Shown here: positions 34,058 through 42,421 of the stretch, in pieces
How positions within the stretch are numbered: position 1 is the stretch's first letter
Layout: each line of letters begins with the position of its first letter
Assembly: GCA_958296115.1 (NCBI GenBank)
Contig: OY282442.1
Coordinates: 2,090,943-2,154,942 of the forward strand
Origin: an uncultured Dehalococcoidia bacterium
GTDB lineage: Bacteria > Chloroflexota > Dehalococcoidia > Lucifugimonadales > CAJWER01
Length of the DNA: 64,000 nt
Direction: 5' to 3'
Position numbers and translations under genes: made by a program
The notes under the pieces: model-generated
Seen by the model: the letters and a program-made list of their open reading frames with translations, nothing else
The model's database searches: none
Told to the model about the DNA's origin: nothing

Positions 34058-36700
34058 TTGAGAACCAGCGGCGAGATACGCGAGTCTTTTCTGAGCTACT
34101 TCGAGTCGAAGGGTCATCTTCGGGCGGCCAGCTCGTCGCTGATACCCGTGGGAGACCCTACCCTGCTGCTCACCAACGCCGGGATGGTGCAGTTCAAGCC
34201 CTACTTCACCGGGGAGACGGAGCCGCCGAGCCGTCGCCTTGCGTCGTCGCAGAAGTCGTTTAGGGTCGTCGACATCGAGGAGGTCGGCGACGCTACCCAC
34301 ATCACGATGTTCGAGATGCTGGGCAACTTCAGCATCGGCGACTACTTCAAGGAGGGCGCGGTCGAGTACGCCCTGGAGTGCCTGGACACCGTGATGGGGC
34401 TGCCTAAGGAGCGGTTCGCGGCGACCATACACGAGAGCGACGACGAGGCTCACGGCATATGGGAGCGCGCGGGGATACCGGCAGAGCGAATTTACCGTTT
34501 CGGGGACGCGGACAACTGGTGGGGACCCGCCGGCGCGGAGGGTCCCTGCGGGCCGTGCTCCGAGCTTCACTACGACAACGGCGCCGGGCGCGGCTGCGGC
34601 CAAGATGACTGCGGGCCCAACTGCGAGAACAAGACTGCGGCGGGCGCTCCCTGCGACAGGTACGTCGAGCTGTGGAACCTGGTGTTCATGCAGCTCTACC
34701 ACCACTTGGACGGCGCTCGAACGCCCTTGCCCTCGACCGGCGTGGATACAGGGATGGGCTTTGAGCGCTTGGCAGCCGTGCTGCAGGGCGTGGACACCAT
34801 CTACAAGACCGACCTGTTCGCGCCGATCCTGGACAGGGTGGGCGAGATCAGCGGCGCGAAGTACGGCGCGCGCGCCGACACCGACTACGCGATGACCGTC
34901 GTGGCGGAGCATGGCCGCAGCGCCGCGTTCCTGCTGGCGGACGGCGTAGCGCCAGGCAACGAGGGGCGCGGGTACGTCCTGAGGCGCATCATACGCCGGG
35001 CCATCAGGCACGGGAGACGGCTGGGGCTGGAAGGGCCGTTCCTGGGCGAGGTCGCCGCGGTCGTGTCCGACCTCATGGGCGATGTGTACCCGGAGCTGCG
35101 GAACAACCGCGAGTTCGTCCTAGCGTCGCTCAGACTGGAGGAGGATAAGTTCCAGCAGGCTTACGAAAACGGCTACGCGGCCCTCGGCGAGGCCCTGAAG
35201 GCTGGCGCGCTTCCGGGCTCGGAGGTGTTCCGACTCTGGGACACATACGGATTCCCGGTCGAAATGACGCGGGAGATCGCGTCGGAGGCGGGCGTCGAGG
35301 TCGACATGGATGGCTTCGAGCGCGAGATGGCGGCGCAGCGAGAGCGCGCCAGGGCATCGGCGCAGTTCGGGGCGGACCGCGTGAAGATCCGCCTCTACGA
35401 GAGCCTGGGAGTCGGCGGCGCGAGGTTCCTGGGCTATCAGCGGCTAATGGCCGAGAGCGTCGTCGTAGGCATACTCTCCGGGGAAGGCGTGGTCAGCGAG
35501 GCGTCCGCGGGCGACGAGGTGGAAATCGCCCTGATAGAGACCCCCTTCTACCCGGAGGGCGGCGGGCAGGTGGGCGACGCCGGCGACGTCGCCGGACCCA
35601 ACGGCAAGGTGGAGATCCGCGATACCCAGACCGTCATGCCGGGCCTGATTATGCACTTCGGCAAGGTCGTGGACGGGAAGATAGCCCTTGGGGATAGCGT
35701 GGACGCCTGCGTGGACGCTGTCCGGCGCGAGGATACCGCGCGGAACCACACCGCTACCCACATGCTGCACGCCGCGCTGCGCCAGGCGCTCGGCAGCCAC
35801 GTCAGGCAAGCAGGATCGCTCGTGGCTCCCGACAGGCTGCGGTTCGACTTCAGCCACGCCGCGGCGGTAACCCCAGAGGAGCTGGAGCGGGTGCAGCTGC
35901 TGGTCAACGAGAAGATCCGGGAGAACGTCTCCGTACGCAAGAGCGAGGACCGCTACGCAAGGGCCATAGAGCGCGGGGCGCTCGCGTTCTTCGGCGACAA
36001 GTACGAAGACACGGTGCGCCTCGTGGAGATCGCCAACGGCGATACCTTCAGCTTCGAGGTGTGCGGCGGCACTCACGTGCGTCGCACGGGGGAGCTTGGC
36101 GCGGTGTACGTGCTGGGCGAGTCGAGCATAGGCTCGGGCATGAGGCGCATAGAGGCCGTCAGCGGACGCGGAGCCGAGCGCGTGGTTCGAGACAGGTTCA
36201 GGGCGCAGGACGCCGTTGCCGCAAGGCTGAACACGACGCCCATCGAAGCGGAAGAGCGCGTTGATGCGCTGCTGGACGAGATGGACTCGCTCCGCCGAGC
36301 GAACGAGGCCCTAGAGAGGCGGCTCGCGCTGCAGGCCGCGGAAGCCATGCTCGGCGCGGTCGAGAACGTGGACGGCGTTCCCGTCCTGGCGCGGCGGGTC
36401 ACCGCGGCGGGGGCGGACGCGATGCGCGAGATGGGCGACTGGCTGCGCGGCAAGATGGGCAGCGGCGTGGTCGCCCTCGGCTCGGTCGTGGATGACAGGC
36501 CCCTCATGGTGGTCATGGTAACGCCGGACCTGGTCGAACGTGGCTTGGACGCGGTGAAGATAGCCAGGGCGGCCGCCAAGGAGATACGCGGCGGCGGCGG
36601 CGGCAGGCCGGAGGTCGCCCAGGCCGGCGGACGCGACGCCGGCGGGCTTGATGCGGCCCTGGGGGCGGTGCCTGGACTCGTGCGCGGCGGGGCCGACTGA
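34058..36700 (+). CDS. alaS: Alanyl-tRNA synthetase
   Basis: Class II synthetase of about 880 residues charging tRNA-Ala, with an editing domain that clears mis-charged Ser/Gly. Visible are GNFSIGDYFKEGA (catalytic motif 2 area), RNHTATHMLHAAL and CGGTHVRRTGELG (zinc and editing site), and the GGGGGRPEVAQAGG C-terminal loop of the DHHA1 domain. I favour the TTG at 34058, which begins MRTSGEIRESFLSYFESKGH at the family's N-terminus, with GGAG 10 nt upstream. Forms an operon with ruvX, 3 bp downstream. Confidence 0.95.
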   Translation: MRTSGEIRESFLSYFESKGHLRAASSSLIPVGDPTLLLTNAGMVQFKPYFTGETEPPSRRLASSQKSFRVVDIEEVGDATHITMFEMLGNFSIGDYFKEGAVEYALECLDTVMGLPKERFAATIHESDDEAHGIWERAGIPAERIYRFGDADNWWGPAGAEGPCGPCSELHYDNGAGRGCGQDDCGPNCENKTAAGAPCDRYVELWNLVFMQLYHHLDGARTPLPSTGVDTGMGFERLAAVLQGVDTIYKTDLFAPILDRVGEISGAKYGARADTDYAMTVVAEHGRSAAFLLADGVAPGNEGRGYVLRRIIRRAIRHGRRLGLEGPFLGEVAAVVSDLMGDVYPELRNNREFVLASLRLEEDKFQQAYENGYAALGEALKAGALPGSEVFRLWDTYGFPVEMTREIASEAGVEVDMDGFEREMAAQRERARASAQFGADRVKIRLYESLGVGGARFLGYQRLMAESVVVGILSGEGVVSEASAGDEVEIALIETPFYPEGGGQVGDAGDVAGPNGKVEIRDTQTVMPGLIMHFGKVVDGKIALGDSVDACVDAVRREDTARNHTATHMLHAALRQALGSHVRQAGSLVAPDRLRFDFSHAAAVTPEELERVQLLVNEKIRENVSVRKSEDRYARAIERGALAFFGDKYEDTVRLVEIANGDTFSFEVCGGTHVRRTGELGAVYVLGESSIGSGMRRIEAVSGRGAERVVRDRFRAQDAVAARLNTTPIEAEERVDALLDEMDSLRRANEALERRLALQAAEAMLGAVENVDGVPVLARRVTAAGADAMREMGDWLRGKMGSGVVALGSVVDDRPLMVVMVTPDLVERGLDAVKIARAAAKEIRGGGGGRPEVAQAGGRDAGGLDAALGAVPGLVRGGAD

Positions 36701-36703
36701 ATA

Positions 36704-37120
36704 GTGCGCGTCCTAGCGCTGGATCACGGGGAGCGCCGGATAGGAGTGGCCCTGAGCGACCCGCTGGGCATCCTCGCAACGCCGCTAACTGCCATAGAGC
36801 GCTCATCCGACGCCGAAGACGTGGCCGCGGTCATTGCCCTCGTCCGCGAGAAGGACGCCGGCGAGGTAGTGCTGGGCATTCCCTTCTCCTTGGACGGCTC
36901 CATGGGACCTCAGGCCAAGCGGGCCGCGTACTTTGCCCGGCTGCTGTCCGAGAGCGCCGACGTGCCGGTGCAGACGGTGGACGAGCGTTTTTCGACTCAG
37001 GAAGCCGTCAGGATGCTCGGCGAAAGCGGCAAGCGCCGCTCCAGAGACAGGGGGCGCGTGGACGCCGCCGCAGCCGCGGTGCTGCTGCAAGCCTACCTGG
37101 ATTCCAAGCCGAAGCGCTGA
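36704..37120 (+). CDS. ruvX: RuvX/YqgF family Holliday junction resolvase-like nuclease
   Basis: 138 residues, RNase H-like fold. LALDHGERRIGVALSDPLG gives the first Asp, VLGIPFSLDGSMGPQA the middle motif, and DERFSTQEA plus VDAAAAAVLLQAYL the remaining acidic residues. YqgF proteins act in 16S rRNA 5' maturation and may resolve junctions. GTG start 3 bp after the alaS stop; alaS-ruvX linkage is common in bacteria. Confidence 0.93.
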   Translation: MRVLALDHGERRIGVALSDPLGILATPLTAIERSSDAEDVAAVIALVREKDAGEVVLGIPFSLDGSMGPQAKRAAYFARLLSESADVPVQTVDERFSTQEAVRMLGESGKRRSRDRGRVDAAAAAVLLQAYLDSKPKR

Positions 37121-37215
37121 CCCGGCTAGCGCTCCGCCCCTCATCCTGGGAGCGCAGGCGTCCCGCCTGCATCCCCAATCCCGAAAATTGCCCCAAAATT
37201 GCCCCAAAATGCCCC

Positions 37216-37245
37216 TTGACACCGCGAGAACAGCCGTGCTAGTCT
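37216..37245 (+). promoter_or_regulatory. Promoter of putative RNA, copy B
   Basis: TTGACA (37216-37221), 18-bp spacer, TAGTCT (37240-37245), identical in copy A. Predicted transcription start near 37252. Confidence 0.55.
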
Positions 37246-37251
37246 GGTAGA

Positions 37252-37691
37252 CGGCCCGAAGGGACGTACTCCAAACGGGCACAGAGCCACCTCTACCAAA
37301 TCTTCAGGGTATTCATGCCGCCGCTGTTGTTGGGACGGGGCCCCCGCGGTATGAGAAGGCCGCTCTGTGTTTCGGCGTCTCGCCAGGAGGACGCAGCGCT
37401 AAATGTGCCTCCCCCGTTCCAGGTGCGGACTCTCGGTAACACGGGAGGACCGTAGCCAGCGCAGCCCGACGCCTTGGCGGGTGGAAGGTCCAAGCGCGAA
37501 ACGCAGGCGGTCCCGCAAGGGCCCGTCAGCCGTCCGGGAAAGTTAGAGGAGGGGCTGCACCCCCAGTGTCGGCGGGCGATCGACGTCGGCATCCTCGAAG
37601 CAAGTACCGGAGTCACTGCCTTGCAAGGCAAACTCATCTCCCGCGAGAGCGGGGGAACAGGAGTAGACAGGACGCGGGTCGCAAGACCCGC
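37252..37691 (+). ncRNA. Putative structured non-coding RNA, copy B
   Basis: About 440 nt following the promoter. Hairpins I can verify by eye: CCCGC-GAGA-GCGGG (37640-37653), CCC-GCAA-GGG within a longer imperfect stem (37512-37521), GCGGGTC-GCAA-GACCCGC (37674-37691) and GGGG-CTGCA-CCCC (37551-37563). Three of four loops are GNRA in this orientation, which fits a folded RNA read from this strand. CCTCCC and GGGAGG about 40 nt apart (near 37408 and 37443) can close a larger stem. No tmRNA, RNase P, SRP, 6S, group I or group II signature found. Family unknown. Confidence 0.5.
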
Positions 37692-38084
37692 CAAGTACCC
37701 TCTCCCTCACGGGGGAAAGGGCAAGGGTGAGGGCAAACGCCCCGCCCTGCGCCCCTCCCCCAAAGGGAAAGGGCAAGGAGACAAGGGCGATTCCCCGCCC
37801 CGTCCCCTCTCCCCAGACGGGAGAAGGGCCAGGATAAGGGCGATTCACCCGCAAAAGGAGCCGACCGAGACAAAACGAACATAGCCGAAGGCGCCAAGAG
37901 GCCCCCAGCCTTCATCACCCTCCCCAACGGGGAGAAACCCAAGGGTGAAGGCAATTCAACGCGCCCATCTCATCCCCTCTCCCTCGACGGAGAGGGCTAG
38001 GGTGAGAGTAACTCCCCCTTGCCCCACCGGAGCGGCAGGCGTCCCGCCTGCATTCCTCAATCCCGCGAACCCTTGATTCAGACC

Positions 38085-38142
38085 TCTCTCCCTCCACCGG
38101 CTGGAGTGAGGGTGATTCACCACGCCAAAAACTACATTGAAG
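38085..38142. repeat. Hairpin repeat unit with conserved tail
   Basis: CTCTCTCCC.../GGAGTGAGGGTGATTC followed by ACGCCAAAAACTACATTGAAG. The same tail (ACGCCAAACTACATTGAAG) follows the hairpin unit at 52366-52426, so the repeat module is longer than the hairpin alone. Confidence 0.7.
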
Positions 38143-38147
38143 CGCCG

Positions 38148-38945
38148 CTACACCGCTATGTCGCGCCGTTCGAAGGTGAGTGCGGCAGTCGCCAACAGGA
38201 CTGCCGACAGCGCCGCGAGCGTGGCGGCGTGAACAGGGTCCAGTCCGTTGGACAGCGGGTCTGCGCCGATGTACAAGTAGAAGGGCGAGACGCGCTGGAG
38301 CGGCTCCAGGGTCTCTACCAACGGCGCGAGCGCGTTGAGAAGATAGGCCGTAACGGCCAGCGCCCCTGTAACGCCGATGCTCAGTCCCCGGTTGCCGGTC
38401 GCGCTGCCCAAGGCAAGGCCGAGCGACCCAAAGGCGAGCCCGAGCAGGGCGGCGCTCACGGTCACGGCGAGCATCCTCGCATATGAGATTTCCATGTCCA
38501 CGACAAGCGCCCCGGCCGCGATCGCGAGCCAAGCGAGCAGCGCCAGCGCAAACAGCGTTGCGAACATGGCGGCGAATTTCTCGGCCACCACCCGCCAGCG
38601 CGGCACGGGGTGGGACAGCAGGATGTCCAGAGTGCCCTTCTCCTCTTCCCCCGCAATCGCGCTGGTGGACTGGGCTGCCGTGAACACGATGAACAAGAGA
38701 GGGACCAGTAAGAAGAATAGCTGGCTGTTCAGAAAGCCCTCGGGAGAGGTCAGGTCCGCGATGTCCCCCACGAAGGCCCGCATCAAGGAGTTATCGTCGC
38801 CGAGTATCTCGTTGAACTCTGTCGCGGCTGAGAGGCTGGGATAGAACAGCACGGTTATGAAGTTGACCAATACTATCCCGACGCTCCACCACATGAACGA
38901 TCTGCGCTGGTCCCTGACGGTCTTGAGGAGCACGTTACTCAACAT
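38148..38945 (-). CDS. ABC-2 type transporter permease
   Basis: 265 residues with about six membrane helices. The N-terminal VLLKTVRDQRRSFMWWSVGIV and the segment EEEKGTLDILLSHPVPRWRVVAEKF are typical of ABC-2 exporter permeases. Its start overlaps the ATPase end by 11 bp, so the pair forms one exporter of unknown substrate (drug, lipid or Cu-type ABC-2). Confidence 0.88.
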   Translation of the reverse strand: MLSNVLLKTVRDQRRSFMWWSVGIVLVNFITVLFYPSLSAATEFNEILGDDNSLMRAFVGDIADLTSPEGFLNSQLFFLLVPLLFIVFTAAQSTSAIAGEEEKGTLDILLSHPVPRWRVVAEKFAAMFATLFALALLAWLAIAAGALVVDMEISYARMLAVTVSAALLGLAFGSLGLALGSATGNRGLSIGVTGALAVTAYLLNALAPLVETLEPLQRVSPFYLYIGADPLSNGLDPVHAATLAALSAVLLATAALTFERRDIAV

Positions 38946-39837
38946 GGGGTTGCTCGTTCCCGTAATAGGATAGGAAGATATCTTCCAGGCTGGGCTCGTG
39001 GCTCTCTACGCTGGTTACCTCGAAACGCGCCGCCGCCTTTACCACGGCGTCCAGGCTGCCCATCACCGAGACCAGGACCGCGCTCCCCTCCACTTGGACG
39101 CCGCGGACGCCGGGCAGCTCGGTGAAAACATCCGCGGGGGGCGGGTGAGCGAAGTGGAACTCGATCTCGTGGAGAGCGCGCTCCTTGAGGGATTCGACGT
39201 TCTCGACCTTCACCAGCCTCCCCTCCCGGATGATGCCCACCCTGTCGCAGAGACGCTCCACCTCTGGCAGGATGTGGGACGATATGAAGACCGTCCGACC
39301 TTCCGCTTTCACCTCGTCCACCATCTCGTAGAACTCCTGCTGAAGCAGCGGGTCGAGCCCGCTCGATGGCTCGTCCATGATGATGAGGTCCGGCCTATGC
39401 ATGAACGCCTGTATGAGGCCGATTTTCTGGGTGTTGCCGCGCGAGAGGGTCCGAATTTGGCGCGACAGGTCCATGTCGAGACGCTCCGCCAATTCCAGGA
39501 CGAAGGGCCAGTCCACGCCCCCGCGCAGGTGTGCGGAGTGCCTAAGCAGCTCCTCGCCCTTCATCCGGTCATATAGGGCGATGTCCGACGGCAGGTATCC
39601 GACCCGCCGCTTGATGTCCCGGCTGCCCTCCCTGGAGTCGAGTCCGAATACGAGCGCTTTGCCGCTGGTGGGCCGAATGAAGTCTAGCAGCGTCCGTATG
39701 GTTGTGGTCTTGCCGGCGCCGTTCGGACCGAGATAGCCAAAAACCTCGCCCCGCTGGATCTCCAAGTCAATGTCGGAGATGGCCGAAACGCTGCCGTAGG
39801 ACTTGCGCAACCTGTCAGTCTCTATCGCTGCAGCCAA
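38935..39837 (-). CDS. ABC exporter ATPase
   Basis: 300 residues. Walker A GPNGAGKTTTIR, signature LSRGNTQKIGLIQAF (divergent, RGN instead of GGQ), Walker B LIIMDEPSSGLDP, then ISSHILPEVERL with the switch His. The C-terminal DUF4162-type tail continues to residue 300. First gene of the exporter operon; GGGAG lies 5 nt before the ATG. Confidence 0.92.
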   Translation of the reverse strand: MAAAIETDRLRKSYGSVSAISDIDLEIQRGEVFGYLGPNGAGKTTTIRTLLDFIRPTSGKALVFGLDSREGSRDIKRRVGYLPSDIALYDRMKGEELLRHSAHLRGGVDWPFVLELAERLDMDLSRQIRTLSRGNTQKIGLIQAFMHRPDLIIMDEPSSGLDPLLQQEFYEMVDEVKAEGRTVFISSHILPEVERLCDRVGIIREGRLVKVENVESLKERALHEIEFHFAHPPPADVFTELPGVRGVQVEGSAVLVSVMGSLDAVVKAAARFEVTSVESHEPSLEDIFLSYYGNEQPHVE

Positions 39838-39897
39838 TCGAATCTCCCGCCCGGCGTGTTCGTTCGCGGGTCTTACCAGTCTCCTGGTTATACCCCA

Positions 39898-39906
39898 TGC
39901 TATACT
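39898..39906 (+). promoter_or_regulatory. Extended -10 promoter of aroE
   Basis: TGC followed by TATACT (39901-39906), 14 bp before the aroE ATG. No good -35 is visible at normal spacing. The short leader leaves little room, so the call is tentative. Confidence 0.45.
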
Positions 39907-39920
39907 AGCGGCAAGACGCC

Positions 39921-40769
39921 ATGAAGCACAAGATAGCCCTGTTCGGATACCCGCTGACCCACTCCATATCCCCGGCGTTCCAGCAGGCCGCGCTTGACCA
40001 CGTGTCGTTCGACGCCCGCTACGAGGCGAGGCCGACGACGCCGGATGGGCTGGCGGACGAGGTGGAGAGGCTGCGCGGCCCAGACCACCTGGGAGCGAAC
40101 GTTACCATACCGCACAAGGAGCGCGTGCGCGCCTTCCTGGACGGCGTGGACCGCTGGGCCGAGATGGTCGGCGCAGTCAATACCATAGTGAACGAGGGTG
40201 GCCGACTCGTGGGCCACAATACAGACGGCTACGGCTTCCTCAGAAGCCTGGAAGAGAAGGCGGGGTTTTCGCCCGCGGGCAAGAGCGCCCTGATGCTTGG
40301 GGCGGGCGGCGCGGCGCGGGCGGCGGTCTTCGCGCTTGCGGAGCGGGGCGTTGACCGGCTCGTGATAGCGAACCGGACCCTCGAGCGCGCCGCGGACCTC
40401 GCGGCGGAGCTGGCTGGCGGCGTTAAGGATGTGGAAGCAGTCTCCCTGCGGGACGCGGGCGATGCGGCCAGGAGCGCCGACCTCGTGGTCAACGCGACGT
40501 CCATGGGCATGACCCGCGGCCCCGGCGAGGGCCTGTCGCCGATGGACAGCCGCGGCCTCAACCCGGGGACGCTCGTGTTCGACATGGTCTATACGCCCCA
40601 GGAGACGCCGTTGACCGCCGCCGCGAAACGGGCGGGCGCCAGGGCGCTGGGGGGGCTCTGGATGCTTGTGTATCAGGGCGCGGCCGCGTTCGAGAAGTGG
40701 ACCTCCAAGAAGGCTCCCGTGGACGTGATGTATCAGGCGGGGCTCCGGGCGCTGGGCGGCGGCCCGTGA
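39921..40769 (+). CDS. aroE: Shikimate dehydrogenase
   Basis: 282 residues. Reduces 3-dehydroshikimate to shikimate with NADPH. The substrate-binding start ALFGYPLTHSISPAFQQAALD, the VTIPHKE motif with its catalytic Lys, NTDGYGF and the NADP loop GAGGAARAAVFAL are all present. Its stop overlaps the GTG start of the downstream aroKB (GTGA at 40766-40769), forming an aromatic amino acid operon. Confidence 0.95.
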   Translation: MKHKIALFGYPLTHSISPAFQQAALDHVSFDARYEARPTTPDGLADEVERLRGPDHLGANVTIPHKERVRAFLDGVDRWAEMVGAVNTIVNEGGRLVGHNTDGYGFLRSLEEKAGFSPAGKSALMLGAGGAARAAVFALAERGVDRLVIANRTLERAADLAAELAGGVKDVEAVSLRDAGDAARSADLVVNATSMGMTRGPGEGLSPMDSRGLNPGTLVFDMVYTPQETPLTAAAKRAGARALGGLWMLVYQGAAAFEKWTSKKAPVDVMYQAGLRALGGGP

Positions 40770-42415
40770 ACAGGGCCAACATATTCGTCACGGGCTTCTC
40801 CGGGACAGGCAAGACGACCGTGGGACGCAAGGCCGCGGAGATGCTCGGCTGGCGCTTCGTGGATACCGACGACGAGATCGAGGCGGCGGCGGGCCGTCCC
40901 ATCCCGCAGCTATTCGAGCGGGAGGGGGAAGCGGCGTTCAGGCGGCGCGAGGCCCAAGCCCTTGCCCGCGCGTGCGGCAGAGAGCGGCAGGTGGTATCCA
41001 CCGGCGGCGGCGTCGTGAGCGCAGAGGCCAACCGGGCTCTGATGGGCGCCAACGGCGTCATCGTCTGCCTGGAGGCCAGGCCGGAGACGATACACCGCCG
41101 GCTGTCCGAGGAGGGCGCTGGCCCGGAGGCGAGGCCAATGCTGGCGGGCGCCGACGCCCTGAGCCGGATACGCGGACTGAAGGCCGAGCGGCAGCCGAGC
41201 TACGCGCTGGCGGACTGGATAGTGCAGACCGACCGGCTCACCCCCGACGAGGCCGCGCTGGAGATAGCGCGGGCGTGGGGCAGCCTGCAGGCTCGCGGTC
41301 CTGGCGGGCCTGAGGACGAGGACCTCGCGGCCATCGTGCGCGCCTCCACCGGCGATTACCCGGTCTGGGTCGGCTGGGGAATCATGGACGGCATCGGGGA
41401 GAAGGCGGCCGCGGCTGCCAGGCCGGGCGCGGCATACGTGATAACCGACGAGGGGGCGTACCTGCACGGGCGGCGGGCGCAAACCTCCCTCGAGGCCGCC
41501 GGGATTCCCAGCCACATATTCGCCCTGCCGCAGGGCGAGACGAGCAAGACCCTGGACATGGCCGCCCGCATCTACGAGTGGCTGGCCTCCCGCAGGGCCG
41601 AGCGGGGACACCTGGTCGCCGCCGTTGGGGGCGGCATCGTGGGCGACCTCGCGGGCTTCGTCGCGGCGACCTACCTGCGCGGGATGCCGTTCGCCCAGGT
41701 CCCCACGACGATGCTCGCGATGATGGACGCCGCGGTGGGCGGGAAGACGGCGGTCGACCTGCCCGTGGGCAAGAACTTGGTCGGGGCGTTCCACCAGCCG
41801 CAGTTCGTGCTTGCCGACGTAAAGACGCTCATGACGCTGCCGCAGCGCGACCTCAACTCCGGCTGGGCCGAGGCCATCAAGCACGGCCTGATACTGGACG
41901 CGGACCTGTTCGCCGATTTCCAGGAGCGCGGCGACGCTATCCGCTCGCTCGACCCCGATAAGAGCCTCGACGTGATACGCCGGAGCGCGGCTATCAAGGC
42001 CGACGTGGTGAGCCGGGACGAGAAGGAGCGGCTGGGTCTCCGGGCCCTGCTCAACTACGGCCACACCGTGGGGCACGCCATCGAGGCGGTCACTGGCTTC
42101 TCGCGGTACAGGCACGGCGAGGCGGTGAGCGTCGGGATGATGGCCGCCGCCTCCATCAGCAGGCAGTTGGGGATGCTGTCCGCCGAGGAGGTAGAGCGGC
42201 AGCGCCAGGTTCTGACGAGCTTCGGGCTGCCCGTCTCCCTGGACGGCGAGGACCCCGCGGCCATCCGGGACGCGATGACCCTCGACAAGAAGAGCGTGGG
42301 CGGGTCCATCCGCTGGGTACTCCTGGACGGCATCGGCCGCGCCGTCAACCGAAGCGGCGTGCCGACCGAGGTTGTGGACGCGGCGTTGGAGTCGGTGGGC
42401 GGGCGGAAGGCATAG
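40766..42415 (+). CDS. aroKB: Bifunctional shikimate kinase / 3-dehydroquinate synthase
   Basis: 549 residues fusing two shikimate-pathway enzymes. Residues 1-165 are AroK: P-loop GFSGTGKTTVGRK, DTDDEIE, STGGGVV and the lid RPMLAG. Residues from about 185 to 549 are AroB: VGGGIVGDLAGFVAATYLRG, PTTMLAMMDAAVGGKTAVD, and NYGHTVGHAIE with zinc-binding His. The order kinase then synthase is known in a few lineages, including some Thermotogae. GTG start within the aroE stop implies coupling. Steps 2 and 5 of the pathway are thus tied in one polypeptide. Confidence 0.95.
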   Translation: MNRANIFVTGFSGTGKTTVGRKAAEMLGWRFVDTDDEIEAAAGRPIPQLFEREGEAAFRRREAQALARACGRERQVVSTGGGVVSAEANRALMGANGVIVCLEARPETIHRRLSEEGAGPEARPMLAGADALSRIRGLKAERQPSYALADWIVQTDRLTPDEAALEIARAWGSLQARGPGGPEDEDLAAIVRASTGDYPVWVGWGIMDGIGEKAAAAARPGAAYVITDEGAYLHGRRAQTSLEAAGIPSHIFALPQGETSKTLDMAARIYEWLASRRAERGHLVAAVGGGIVGDLAGFVAATYLRGMPFAQVPTTMLAMMDAAVGGKTAVDLPVGKNLVGAFHQPQFVLADVKTLMTLPQRDLNSGWAEAIKHGLILDADLFADFQERGDAIRSLDPDKSLDVIRRSAAIKADVVSRDEKERLGLRALLNYGHTVGHAIEAVTGFSRYRHGEAVSVGMMAAASISRQLGMLSAEEVERQRQVLTSFGLPVSLDGEDPAAIRDAMTLDKKSVGGSIRWVLLDGIGRAVNRSGVPTEVVDAALESVGGRKA

Positions 42416-42421
42416 CCGACC

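Larger units (their letters stand above)
37133..38060 (+). repeat. Long inverted repeat, copy B
   Basis: Inverted counterpart of 1560-2440. The first ~560 bp (to about 37700) match almost base for base. Beyond that the two copies share a string of short hairpin repeats with indels; copy B has roughly 70 extra bases around 37770-37840. GCAGGCGTCCCGCCTGC-type hairpins lie at 37154-37172 and 38034-38052, and CCCTCTCCC.../AGGGTGAGGG units at 37698-37733, 37802-37833, 37916-37948 and 37974-38006. No transposase gene inside; reading frames at 37293-37694 and 37474-37884 have no recognisable domain. No other gene occupies 37121-38147. Confidence 0.85.

Noticed and set aside
37252-37691. tmRNA, RNase P RNA, SRP RNA or group I/II intron
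   Set aside because: I looked for the tRNA-like ends and tag frame, GAGGAAAGUCC/ACAGARA blocks, the SRP tetraloop region, intron P/Q/R/S boxes and domain V; none is present.
37474-37884. 136-codon frame through copy B
   Set aside because: It traverses the RNA core and then the short hairpin repeats (GKGKGEGK-like translation of repeat units); copy A has indels in that part.
37133-38060. Insertion sequence
   Set aside because: No transposase, no terminal inverted repeats bounding the unit that I can define, and no target duplication at either copy.
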